In this document: positions 33,783 to 41,264 of the stretch, piece after piece | Layout: each line of letters opens with the position of its first letter | Position numbering within the stretch: position 1 is the stretch's first letter | Source: Pyrodictiaceae archaeon | Lineage (GTDB): Archaea; Thermoproteota; Thermoprotei_A; Sulfolobales; WANQ01 | Direction: 5' to 3' | NCBI GenBank assembly: GCA_015521735.1 | Contig: WANQ01000017.1 | Coordinates: 1-53,461, forward strand | Length of the DNA stretch: 53,461 bases | Notes under the pieces: model-generated | The model's database searches: none | What the model was told of the DNA's origin: nothing | Seen by the model: the letters and a program-made list of their open reading frames with translations, nothing else | Made by a program: the position numbers and the translations under genes

Positions 33783-34011
33783 CCTGTAGTTCCTCTGACT
33801 CCTTCTCAAATTCTTTAAAGCTTGTCTTAGCAAACTTCGGATAATTTAATGCTAAGTCAAATGGATTAGGTAAGGGTTCAATTATTATCTTGTTATTCTT
33901 AACCATAAGCCTTATACTAGTACCCTCTTTTATTCCAACTGCTTCAGCAATACCTTTAGGAATGTATAGTGTATTTTTCTTACCAATACGTGTCTTATAA
34001 ACTAGGCCCAT
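33757..34011 (-). CDS. AbrB-family antitoxin, partner of the adjacent PIN protein
   Basis: From ATG 34011 the protein has about 84 residues. The AbrB strand pattern is VYKTRIGKKNTLYIPKGIAEAVGIKEGTSIRLMVKNNKIIIEPL. An acidic, helical tail (about 50-84) should contact the PIN toxin. A longer reading with an upstream start at 34104 would intrude on the neighbouring dehydrogenase gene, so I reject it. A TATA-like CTTATATTA lies about 35-40 bases upstream. AGTACT/AGTACA repeats at 34012 and 34031 are possible regulatory half-sites. Confidence 0.72.
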   Translation of the reverse strand: MGLVYKTRIGKKNTLYIPKGIAEAVGIKEGTSIRLMVKNNKIIIEPLPNPFDLALNYPKFAKTSFKEFEKESEELQDELFRGKD

Positions 34012-34094
34012 AGTACTTAGACCCAGATATAGTACATAGTCTAGGATAATATAAGATTTTCTAGGAATAGTCAACATTATCGGGATAATTGTTG

Positions 34095-35072
34095 TTAATT
34101 GCATGGTGTTAATGGATTTAAGGGTTTCTTGTGTTCTTCTAGAAACCTTATTATAGTCTTAGCTACACGTTGACTTGTTTCAATCATTGCTTCACGTGTA
34201 TATCCAGCTATATGAGGTGTTAATACAACATTGTCTAGGCTTACTAATGGGTTATTAGGGTCTATGGGCTCCTTGGAGAACACGTCTAAAGCAGCACCTT
34301 TTATTAATCCTTCTTTAAGTGCTCTCACCAAGTCTTCTTCTACTATTACTTTGCCTCTACTTACATTAACTAGTATAGAATTCTTCTTCATCATGGACAG
34401 TTTAGTGTAATCTATGAACCCTATAGTGTCTTTGGTTAAAGCTATAGATACTATGACTATATCCGACTTACTTAGCAGTTCATGTAGTTCACGGTATTCT
34501 ATTCCTAGTGCGTGCTCTACCTCTGGTTTTCTTCTTCTACTCCAATATATAATCTTGCAACCCATATGCTTAAATAGTCTTGCAATATTAGAGCCTATTC
34601 TACCAAGACCTATAATGCCAACGGTTTTCCCCTTTAAACTAGTACCCAAGAGTTCTCGTGGTGCTGGCCCTTTTCCCCAAGACCCACTCCTAACATATCT
34701 ATCACCTAAGACAATGTTTCTAAGCAACGCTAATGTTAGCCCTAATGCATGCTCTGCTACTGCTTCAGCAATAGCATCTGGCTCATATGCTACACAAATA
34801 CCTTTACTACTACATAGCTCTAAGTCTATATTCTCATAGCCACTACCGTGAAGTACTATTAGCTTTAACCTATTAGCGTAGCTGAGGATCTCCTTGTCAA
34901 CTACATGTATTGGAGCAACAACTAGAACATCAGCATCCACTAGCTCTTTTTGAAGCCATTCTTTTGGCGGATATCTTCCATCATATACTACAACATTGTA
35001 GCCCCTATTCACCAATAATTCTATACCAGATCTATGTACACGTAAAGCATAGACTATCTTAGCCTTACCCAT
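34095..35072 (-). CDS. D-isomer-specific 2-hydroxyacid dehydrogenase (glyoxylate reductase/phosphoglycerate dehydrogenase type)
   Basis: The NAD-binding core is GKTVGIIGLGRIGSNIARLFKHMG. The active-site residues are R in NVSRGKVIVEEDLV, the D/E in ALDVFSKEPIDP and the His in LTPHIAGYTREA. The catalytic domain includes HGSGYENID. Substrate specificity within the family (3-phosphoglycerate, glyoxylate or hydroxypyruvate) is not decidable from these motifs. It starts at ATG 35072, within a nested dyad. It follows the decarboxylase genes on the same strand by 68 bases but need not be in the same transcript. Confidence 0.85.
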   Translation of the reverse strand: MGKAKIVYALRVHRSGIELLVNRGYNVVVYDGRYPPKEWLQKELVDADVLVVAPIHVVDKEILSYANRLKLIVLHGSGYENIDLELCSSKGICVAYEPDAIAEAVAEHALGLTLALLRNIVLGDRYVRSGSWGKGPAPRELLGTSLKGKTVGIIGLGRIGSNIARLFKHMGCKIIYWSRRRKPEVEHALGIEYRELHELLSKSDIVIVSIALTKDTIGFIDYTKLSMMKKNSILVNVSRGKVIVEEDLVRALKEGLIKGAALDVFSKEPIDPNNPLVSLDNVVLTPHIAGYTREAMIETSQRVAKTIIRFLEEHKKPLNPLTPCN

Positions 35073-35101
35073 CCCCTAAAACCCTAGTCTAGGGAAGGGA
35101 T
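35071..35101. repeat. Nested dyad at the 2-hydroxyacid dehydrogenase start
   Basis: On the dehydrogenase strand ATCCC pairs with GGGAT (which contains part of the ATG), and inside it CCCTA pairs with TAGGG around GAC. If transcription starts upstream, the outer stem would hide the start codon. If the TATA-like CTTAATTAT at about 35109-35117 sets the start near 35088, the dyad acts on DNA instead. Both readings are inference. Confidence 0.4.
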
Positions 35102-35140
35102 ATGAGAGATAATTAAGTCTAAGCTAAAGTAGTGTACATG

Positions 35141-36391
35141 TCAAGCCCAGCCGTAGAATCTTTGTACAAAGTCTATGTATATTCCAGCAGCTGTAGCAGT
35201 ACCAATAACTCCTGCTACATTGGGACCCATAGCGTTCATTATTATGAAGTTTGTTGGATCTATTCTCTGTGCTTCTCTCTGACATACTCTAGCCGACATT
35301 GGGACAGCTGATACTCCTGCAGCACCTATTATTGGGTTTACTTTACCCTTTGTTGCAAAGTACATGATCTCGCCAAATATTACTCCACCAGCAGTTGATA
35401 TAGCGAAGGCTAATAACCCCCACAGGAATATTAGTGCAAACTTCGTTAGGAATTCTTCAACTGTTATACCCATCTGCTCCGAGTAATACCTTATCATGTC
35501 CATACTCATGGTTGACCCCACAGTTATTGTCAACAGTATTGTCAATATATTCATGAACTCGTTTGCAGCAGTCTTGCTAAGCCTCTCAACAACCTCAGTT
35601 ATACCACTCTCACGGAAGAGGTTGCCTAGTGCAAGCATTCCTATCAATGGAGTAGCCTTAGGGACAAATACAGTTGCAACAACCATTAGTATTATAGGGA
35701 ACATTAATGCTTCCAGCTGATGTACTTGTCTAGGGGGCTTCATTTTAACAGCTCTATGCTTTCTTGGAAGCAAGCGTATAATAGGTGGCTGAATCAACGG
35801 TACAAGCGACATATAAGTATATGCTGCTAGAGCAGTAGGTCCTAAGAGATAAGGTGCTAGCTTAATAGTAGTATAGATAGTCGTTGGCCCATCAGCACCA
35901 CCAATAATACCTATACTTGCAGCCTCATTTAAATGGAACCCCATGTAAAGTGTTCCAAGCATTGCAACGAATACTCCTAATTGAGCTGCAGCACCAAGTA
36001 TGAATGTATAGGGTTGCGCTATCAACGGTCTAAAATCTGTTAATGCACCTAGCCCTAGGAATATGAATAATGGGACTAACTCTGTTTGTACAAATAAGTA
36101 GTATAGTATGAATAGTGGTCCTGCTCCACCTTGTACTAAGTCGGTTATAGTTAATGGTACTCCTGGTTGAAGTGTTTCTGGTGGAGCAGCTAGATGAGCC
36201 AAGGGTATATTCGCTAAAACCATACCGGTACCTATACCAGTTAAAAGTAATGGCTCTATCCTCTTAGCTACAGCCAAGTATATGAATAGTAAGCCTATTG
36301 CCAGGAATAGTAGCTGGTATGGGTTAAAGTTAAACAAGCCCGTATGTAGGAAGAACTTCACTATAGAATCAACAAGTAGGTTACCAGGCAT
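35141..36391 (-). CDS. mmdB: Na+-transporting decarboxylase beta subunit (methylmalonyl-CoA/oxaloacetate type)
   Basis: This is the membrane subunit that couples decarboxylation of carboxybiotin to export of Na+. It has many hydrophobic helices, with the conserved GLGALTDFRPLIAQPYTF, then GIIGGADGPTTIY (Asp in the Na+ path) and an ending GAAGVSAVPMSARVCQ, plus NFIIMNAMGPNVAGVIGTA. The length (416 residues) is near the family norm. It is the third gene of an operon with the anchor subunit and biotin carrier. The alpha subunit is encoded divergently at 37.9 kb. I use mmdB because mutase and epimerase genes occur in the same window. OadB activity is the alternative. Confidence 0.85.
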   Translation of the reverse strand: MPGNLLVDSIVKFFLHTGLFNFNPYQLLFLAIGLLFIYLAVAKRIEPLLLTGIGTGMVLANIPLAHLAAPPETLQPGVPLTITDLVQGGAGPLFILYYLFVQTELVPLFIFLGLGALTDFRPLIAQPYTFILGAAAQLGVFVAMLGTLYMGFHLNEAASIGIIGGADGPTTIYTTIKLAPYLLGPTALAAYTYMSLVPLIQPPIIRLLPRKHRAVKMKPPRQVHQLEALMFPIILMVVATVFVPKATPLIGMLALGNLFRESGITEVVERLSKTAANEFMNILTILLTITVGSTMSMDMIRYYSEQMGITVEEFLTKFALIFLWGLLAFAISTAGGVIFGEIMYFATKGKVNPIIGAAGVSAVPMSARVCQREAQRIDPTNFIIMNAMGPNVAGVIGTATAAGIYIDFVQRFYGWA

Positions 36392-36407
36392 AGACTATCA
36401 CCACAGC

Positions 36408-36914
36408 CTACTCTAATACTACGAGGGGATCACCTGAGTTAACGAAGTCTCCTGGACTAACCCTAATCTCTTTTACAACACCATCTCTAGGAGGATATAC
36501 TTCAAGCTCCATCTTCATAGACTCCAGGGTTAACAGCACAGTACTCTTTGAAACCCTTTGACCAGGCTTAACTAGAACCTTCAATATCTTACCTGGAACT
36601 GGTGCTTCAACTACAACTCCACCAGTAGGTGGTGCCTTAGGTACTTCAGGTTTAGATGTAGAAGTAGGTGGTTGAGGCTTAGCTACTTCCACTGCTTTAC
36701 TGGTTTCTTCAACAGCGGGTTTTTCTTCTCTTCTAGCTGGCTGAGGTAATGTAGAAGGCTTAGGTGTTGTAGCTATAGTTGTTGTTAATGGTGCTTCTAC
36801 TTCAACTTCATACCCATCTACTTTAACCTTGAATTTTCCAGGTGAAACCTCTGTTACCGTAACAGTGTATTCTTTCCCACCAACCCTAACAATATACTCA
36901 CGTACACTACTCAT
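36408..36914 (-). CDS. mmdC: Biotin carboxyl carrier protein of the decarboxylase
   Basis: A small N-terminal domain (EYIVRVGGKEYTVTVTEV) is joined by a Pro/Thr-rich flexible linker (about residues 44-98) to the biotinyl domain. The lysine that carries biotin is K134 in ESMKMELEV, a variant of the usual AMKM. The gene lies between the anchor-subunit gene (three-base gap) and the beta-subunit gene, typical for Na+-pumping decarboxylases. The start is ATG after GGTGGTAGGAT. A biotin protein ligase gene is needed elsewhere. Confidence 0.9.
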   Translation of the reverse strand: MSSVREYIVRVGGKEYTVTVTEVSPGKFKVKVDGYEVEVEAPLTTTIATTPKPSTLPQPARREEKPAVEETSKAVEVAKPQPPTSTSKPEVPKAPPTGGVVVEAPVPGKILKVLVKPGQRVSKSTVLLTLESMKMELEVYPPRDGVVKEIRVSPGDFVNSGDPLVVLE

Positions 36915-36917
36915 ATC

Positions 36918-37352
36918 CTACCACCTAATCCTACGAGACTTATTCCAACGAGTATAATCTAGTTCATTCAAGTTCATAGTTGAATCAATTCTCCAAGATA
37001 AAACCCAGTAGTTAACAGGCTTATACTTAGGACTAGGTTTACGTAACCCCATTTTCTCCTCCAAGTATAAGCGTACGCCTGTTATAGCAGCTGCAATAGC
37101 TTCAACAGGTATTGTTGGTGTTGGAGGCTTTACCTCAACAGGTTTAGGCGGTGCAGGAGCAGCTTCAACTTCTACCGCTTCTCTAGGCCTCTTACGTTCA
37201 CGTGATGAAACATACTTTGAAACAACTATTGACATAGCCTTTATCGATAGAGTTAATATGATTAATATAGTGAAGGTCATAGTAAACCCTAAAACAGCAA
37301 GTACTGTACCTGCTTCAAGCTCTTGAGCCCTCGTGACATTGAATTTAAACAT
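36918..37352 (-). CDS. Decarboxylase gamma/delta (OadG-like) membrane-anchor subunit
   Basis: One membrane helix (TVLAVLGFTMTFTILIILTLSIKAMSIV) is followed by a charged segment, a Pro/Ala/Val-rich linker (VEVEAAPAPPKPVEVKPPTP) and a C-terminal helix. A Trp-rich tail (NYWVLSWRIDS, IRW) ends the protein. OadG-type proteins hold the complex together and bind the alpha subunit with their soluble tail. It begins the operon; the other subunits follow. The Trp-rich extension after the linker is not a feature I know for the family. The start ATG has no clear ribosome site, and the leader region is about 110 bases. Confidence 0.75.
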   Translation of the reverse strand: MFKFNVTRAQELEAGTVLAVLGFTMTFTILIILTLSIKAMSIVVSKYVSSRERKRPREAVEVEAAPAPPKPVEVKPPTPTIPVEAIAAAITGVRLYLEEKMGLRKPSPKYKPVNYWVLSWRIDSTMNLNELDYTRWNKSRRIRW

Positions 37353-37519
37353 CTCTAAAGCTATGCTAGCAACATCTACCAGTTTCTCGCACCTCTAAGT
37401 AAGCTATACTAAAGCTAACCACGTAAAGCTACTAGCATCCTACTAGGCTACAGAAGTGAATGACTTGGAGGAGGTATATTAACTTAAGGGATAATAGCCT
37501 CTCATAGAAAAGGAATTAC

Positions 37520-37840
37520 TTAGGTATATCTAGGCCTCTTTAACCAAGCATAAATAGCATATAATAGTATTGGGATGTAAAGCAATATTACCACGGGCTC
37601 GTGAAGACTTACTGGTTTTACAACAACATACAACACTATGGTAATGCCTAAAACATAGGCTACAACCAATAACTGTACTAACACTCTTAGTCTAGCCATA
37701 TAGCCTAGTAAGAGTGCTCCAAAGCCAAGGACAAGTATAGTTAAGGTATTCTTCTGATAAGCACTTATATTAGACATGGATAAAGCAATTAATACTATAA
37801 CCCATAGAATAAGCACATAGCTTAAACGAGTATAGTTCAT
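37520..37840 (-). CDS. Small four-helix membrane protein of unknown function
   Basis: The 106-residue protein has about four hydrophobic segments (LSYVLILWVIVLIALSM, TILVLGFGALLLGYM, VQLLVVAYVLGITIVLYVV and VVILLYIPILLYAIYAW) and a basic end (LKRPRYT). It lies between the two halves of the decarboxylase gene set, on the strand of the beta-subunit operon, with its stop 167 bases upstream of that operon's first gene. It might be a late addition to the complex, or a bystander. No known family is recognised. Confidence 0.5.
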   Translation of the reverse strand: MNYTRLSYVLILWVIVLIALSMSNISAYQKNTLTILVLGFGALLLGYMARLRVLVQLLVVAYVLGITIVLYVVVKPVSLHEPVVILLYIPILLYAIYAWLKRPRYT

Positions 37841-37932
37841 GGCGCTTATTCACCGCATCGTTTATATTAAACCAGTCCTAAAGCCACTATGTAACCCTCC
37901 ACTAATTCCAGGATTTAAAGGTGACACCATAC

Positions 37933-39501
37933 TTGAGTACTCGACCTGAAATACAGAAACTAAGGGAAATGCGTGAAAAAGCTAAGCTTGGTGGAGGACC
38001 AGAAGCAATAAAGAAGCAACATGCTAAAGGAAAGCTTACAGCACGTGAGAGAATAGAACTCCTCCTAGACCCAGGCACATTTGTTGAAATAGACATGTTC
38101 GTAACACATAGGGCTACAGAATTCGGCATGGATAAAAGAAAGGCTTTAGGCGATGGTGTAGTAACAGGGTTTGGTAAAGTAAATGGTAGAAAAGTATTCG
38201 TTATCGCACAAGACTTCACGTTCATGGGTGGTTCTCTAGGAGAAATGCATGCAGCAAAAATAGTTAAGACGCTGAAAACAGCGTTAAGTGTAGGAGCACC
38301 AGTCATATTCCTAAACGACTCTGGTGGAGCACGAATACAGGAAGGAGTTGATAGCTTAAAGGGTTATGGAGAAGTATTCTACATGAACGTAATGGCTTCT
38401 GGAGTTATACCGCAAATAGCAGCTATAATGGGGCCATGTGCAGGTGGAGCCGTCTATTCACCAGCATTAATGGACTTCATAGTAATGGTTAAGAAGACTA
38501 GCTTCATGTATATTACTGGTCCAAGAGTAGTAAAGGCAGCTATAGGTGAAGAAGTAGACCACTTCCAACTAGGCGGAGCAGAAGTACATGCAACTAAGAG
38601 TGGAATGGCCCATTTCATTGCTGAGGATGACAAGCATGCAATAGAGATAATAAAGAAGCTACTAAGCTACCTACCAAGCAATAACATGGAGGATCCACCA
38701 AGAATACCAACTGGCGATGACCCAGAGAGAAGAGATTACGAGTTAGATAACATAGTGCCAGAAGACCCCAATAAACCATACAATATGTACGATATAATTA
38801 ATAGAGTAGTAGACAAGGACACATTCTTTGAAGTACACGCCCTATGGGCTAGGAATGCCATAGTAGGCTTTGCTAGACTCAACGGCTACACTGTTGGAAT
38901 AGTAGCTAATAACCCAGCATACATGGCTGGAGTACTAGACATCGACTCATCAGATAAAATAGCTAGATTCGTAAGATTCTGTGATGCATTCAACATACCA
39001 ATAATAACATTCGTAGATGTTCCAGGATACCTACCAGGTACAAGACAAGAACATGGAGGCATAATAAGGCATGGAGCAAAAGTACTCTACGCGTATAGTG
39101 AAGCAACAGTACCCAAGCTAACAGTAATAGTGAGAAAAGCATATGGTGGAGCATATATAGCAATGGCTAGTCGGCACCTAGGAGCAGACTACGTAGTAGC
39201 ATGGCCAACAGCTGAAATAGCAGTCATGGGGCCGGAAGGGGCAGCTGAAATAATATTCCGTAAAGAATTAGAGAAAGCTAAAACACCAGAAGAAAGACAA
39301 GAGCTACTAAACAAGTTAGCTAAGGAGTATAGGGATAAGCTAGCTAACCCGTACGTAGCAGCGTCTAGAGGCTATGTAGATGATGTAATAGAACCTAATG
39401 AAACTAGGCCAAAGCTAATAAAAGCATTAGAGCTATTACTAACGAAGCGAGAAGTAAGGATAAGAGTACCACCAAAGAAACACGGAAACATGCCTGTCTA
39501 A
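37933..39501 (+). CDS. mmdA: Methylmalonyl-CoA decarboxylase alpha subunit (carboxyltransferase; PccB-like)
   Basis: This crotonase-fold carboxyltransferase moves a carboxyl group between acyl-CoA and carboxybiotin. Family motifs are HAKGKLTARERIELLLDPGTF, QDFTFMGGSLGEMHAAKI, NDSGGARIQEGVDSL, GPCAGGAVYSPAL, FVDVPGYLPGTRQEHGGIIRHGAKVL and RKAYGGAYIAM. The TTG at 37933 has GGTGA eight bases upstream. A GTG at 37921 is the alternative. Its divergent partner genes (beta, biotin carrier, anchor) make a membrane decarboxylase, and no biotin carboxylase is seen nearby. It could in principle also serve a propionyl-CoA carboxylase. The final four bases overlap the reductase gene convergently. Confidence 0.92.
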   Translation: MSTRPEIQKLREMREKAKLGGGPEAIKKQHAKGKLTARERIELLLDPGTFVEIDMFVTHRATEFGMDKRKALGDGVVTGFGKVNGRKVFVIAQDFTFMGGSLGEMHAAKIVKTLKTALSVGAPVIFLNDSGGARIQEGVDSLKGYGEVFYMNVMASGVIPQIAAIMGPCAGGAVYSPALMDFIVMVKKTSFMYITGPRVVKAAIGEEVDHFQLGGAEVHATKSGMAHFIAEDDKHAIEIIKKLLSYLPSNNMEDPPRIPTGDDPERRDYELDNIVPEDPNKPYNMYDIINRVVDKDTFFEVHALWARNAIVGFARLNGYTVGIVANNPAYMAGVLDIDSSDKIARFVRFCDAFNIPIITFVDVPGYLPGTRQEHGGIIRHGAKVLYAYSEATVPKLTVIVRKAYGGAYIAMASRHLGADYVVAWPTAEIAVMGPEGAAEIIFRKELEKAKTPEERQELLNKLAKEYRDKLANPYVAASRGYVDDVIEPNETRPKLIKALELLLTKREVRIRVPPKKHGNMPV

Positions 39502-40583
39502 ACACTAAATCTCCTAATAATCCTAGTTATACTTAAAGCCTTGCCAAGACCACAAGATAGTAATCTCAGCATCGTCAACGTACTTGGTTTTTTGAAAGCT
39601 AGCTCATATACAACCCACTCACATTCACTAACAAGAGACTTCAACTTCTCAACGTTAAACACGTTTCTACGCTTAACAACATATCTTAAAATCCTAAGCT
39701 GTAATTCTATAAGCTTCCTCCACCCCATTCTATCTATGATCTTAGTGTATAGCCTCCAGTCACCCCTAGATAAAGCTTCTACAAGGCTCCAAGCTGAAGC
39801 AATAGAAGGCCTCATACCTTCACCAGTAAGAGGTAAAACCATGCCCATAGCCTCACCTATAATAGGATAGCTTGGATCCAAGAACTCTCTACTCAAACCA
39901 CTAACACTCACATAGCCTACAAGAACTCTACGAACCCTATAACTACTAAACCTAGACTTAACATACTGGTTAAGCCTTTCAACAAGCTCATTATAGTCTG
40001 CGTACCCGCCAATACCTATATGCGCTACTCTATCATTAAACGGGAAAACCCATAAGTAGCCAACAAAACCACTCCAAGTACGTAGTTCAAAATACTCTGG
40101 TTCACTTAAACGTATACCTTCTACTAAAAACTCTACACCAAGCATAAGATCTCTTAACCTAGTCTTCCACATAAAACCCGTTGCAATAACTGGTAGATAC
40201 CCCTCATGAACCCCTAGCACATGATTAAGTCTCACAAACCTATTTCTATGAAAACTAATGTTCTCGGAACTCAACAAGTATTCAAGAAGACTAGGCCTAT
40301 CAACCATGTAAGCTATACTTCTACGACTACTATAGTCTACAAGCTCTACATCATCATAGTATATCCTAAAGCCCTTAATCTTATTCAAGACATATCTCTT
40401 AGGAATAACACCAATGTACTCTTCAACTCCTCTTACAAGACCCCAACCACATGCCTTAAGACCAGGCCTACTACGAGCCTCATAGACAACTACATGGCTA
40501 TTAAACTTACGTGAAGCAAGATACGCGAACGCTGCTCCTGCAGGACCAGCTCCTATTACTACGAATCCTTCATAACCCACCAC
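39498..40583 (-). CDS. FAD-dependent geranylgeranyl reductase-family protein
   Basis: The FAD motif GFVVIGAGPAGAAFAYLASRK opens the chain. The family's CGWG and PSYPIIGEAMGMVLPLTGEGMRPSIASAW segments are present. Such proteins reduce isoprenoid double bonds of archaeal lipids, or oxidise or reduce related substrates. The sequence around the second motif, LPLTGEGMRPSIAS, fits that group (GLGLA in plain monooxygenases). The C-terminal helical part is long. The start is GTG 40583. It overlaps the end of mmdA by four bases, probably by chance. Confidence 0.75.
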   Translation of the reverse strand: MVGYEGFVVIGAGPAGAAFAYLASRKFNSHVVVYEARSRPGLKACGWGLVRGVEEYIGVIPKRYVLNKIKGFRIYYDDVELVDYSSRRSIAYMVDRPSLLEYLLSSENISFHRNRFVRLNHVLGVHEGYLPVIATGFMWKTRLRDLMLGVEFLVEGIRLSEPEYFELRTWSGFVGYLWVFPFNDRVAHIGIGGYADYNELVERLNQYVKSRFSSYRVRRVLVGYVSVSGLSREFLDPSYPIIGEAMGMVLPLTGEGMRPSIASAWSLVEALSRGDWRLYTKIIDRMGWRKLIELQLRILRYVVKRRNVFNVEKLKSLVSECEWVVYELAFKKPSTLTMLRLLSCGLGKALSITRIIRRFSV

Positions 40584-40622
40584 TACCCCTACACCTATAG
40601 AGTTAGATGCTAGGTTCGAGCA

Positions 40623-41246
40623 ATGCTGAAAGCATTAAAATCGCTAATAGCTCTATCCATATCTGGACTTAAAAGGATAAAATACTATATATTGGTAGTC
40701 ACCATAGCCTTCTTATTAGGTGGCTTACTAGGAGTATTCTATTGGAACGTGCTTGGAGAACAATTATTTGAGAGTATGAGTGGTATTGTAGAAGAGATAA
40801 CAGTTAACCCACTATATACGTACGCATACATATTGTCACATAACTTGTTGATAGTAGTAGTTATAGGTTTCTTACTAGGTGTAACAATTATTACACCACC
40901 ACTAGTAGCATTGTTCAACGGGCTAGGCATATCATCAATAGTAGTCTATGTACAGGAAAAGCTAGGAATACCAGCAATAATATCAGTATACTCTATGTTA
41001 CCCCACGGAGTATTCGAGATACCAGCACTAATAGTATCAACAGCTACTGGAGTAGACTTTGGAGTAACATTATGGAAGAAGATATTTAAGAGAATAGAAA
41101 AAGAAGAGTATATTCATAGGCTTAAACAGCAACTAGCACTAGCGCTAACATCAATACTATTACTAGTAGTAGCAGCAGCTATTGAGACATCTCTAATAAT
41201 ACTAGCTTTGAATATAGGTGGAGGAGTAGTAGAAAGTATTCCTTAA
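40623..41246 (+). CDS. SpoIIM/DUF95-family membrane protein
   Basis: The 207-residue protein has about five membrane helices. The family signature is SMLPHGVFEIPALIVSTATGVDFG. It carries a positive helix after it (LWKKIFKRIEKEEYIHRLKQQ) and a C-terminal membrane pair. In archaea its role is unknown; in Bacillus SpoIIM helps septal wall removal. It stands alone on this strand. Confidence 0.8.
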   Translation: MLKALKSLIALSISGLKRIKYYILVVTIAFLLGGLLGVFYWNVLGEQLFESMSGIVEEITVNPLYTYAYILSHNLLIVVVIGFLLGVTIITPPLVALFNGLGISSIVVYVQEKLGIPAIISVYSMLPHGVFEIPALIVSTATGVDFGVTLWKKIFKRIEKEEYIHRLKQQLALALTSILLLVVAAAIETSLIILALNIGGGVVESIP

Positions 41247-41264
41247 AAGAATACTGGATTACCA

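Noticed and set aside
34012-34036. AGTACT/AGTACA pair as a firm operator of the second AbrB gene
   Set aside because: Only two short direct-type half-sites; too weak to list as a feature by itself.
37933-39501. Propionyl-CoA carboxylase for a carbon-fixation cycle
   Set aside because: Beta, biotin and anchor subunits of a membrane decarboxylase are adjacent and no biotin carboxylase is seen, so decarboxylase fits better, though not excluded.
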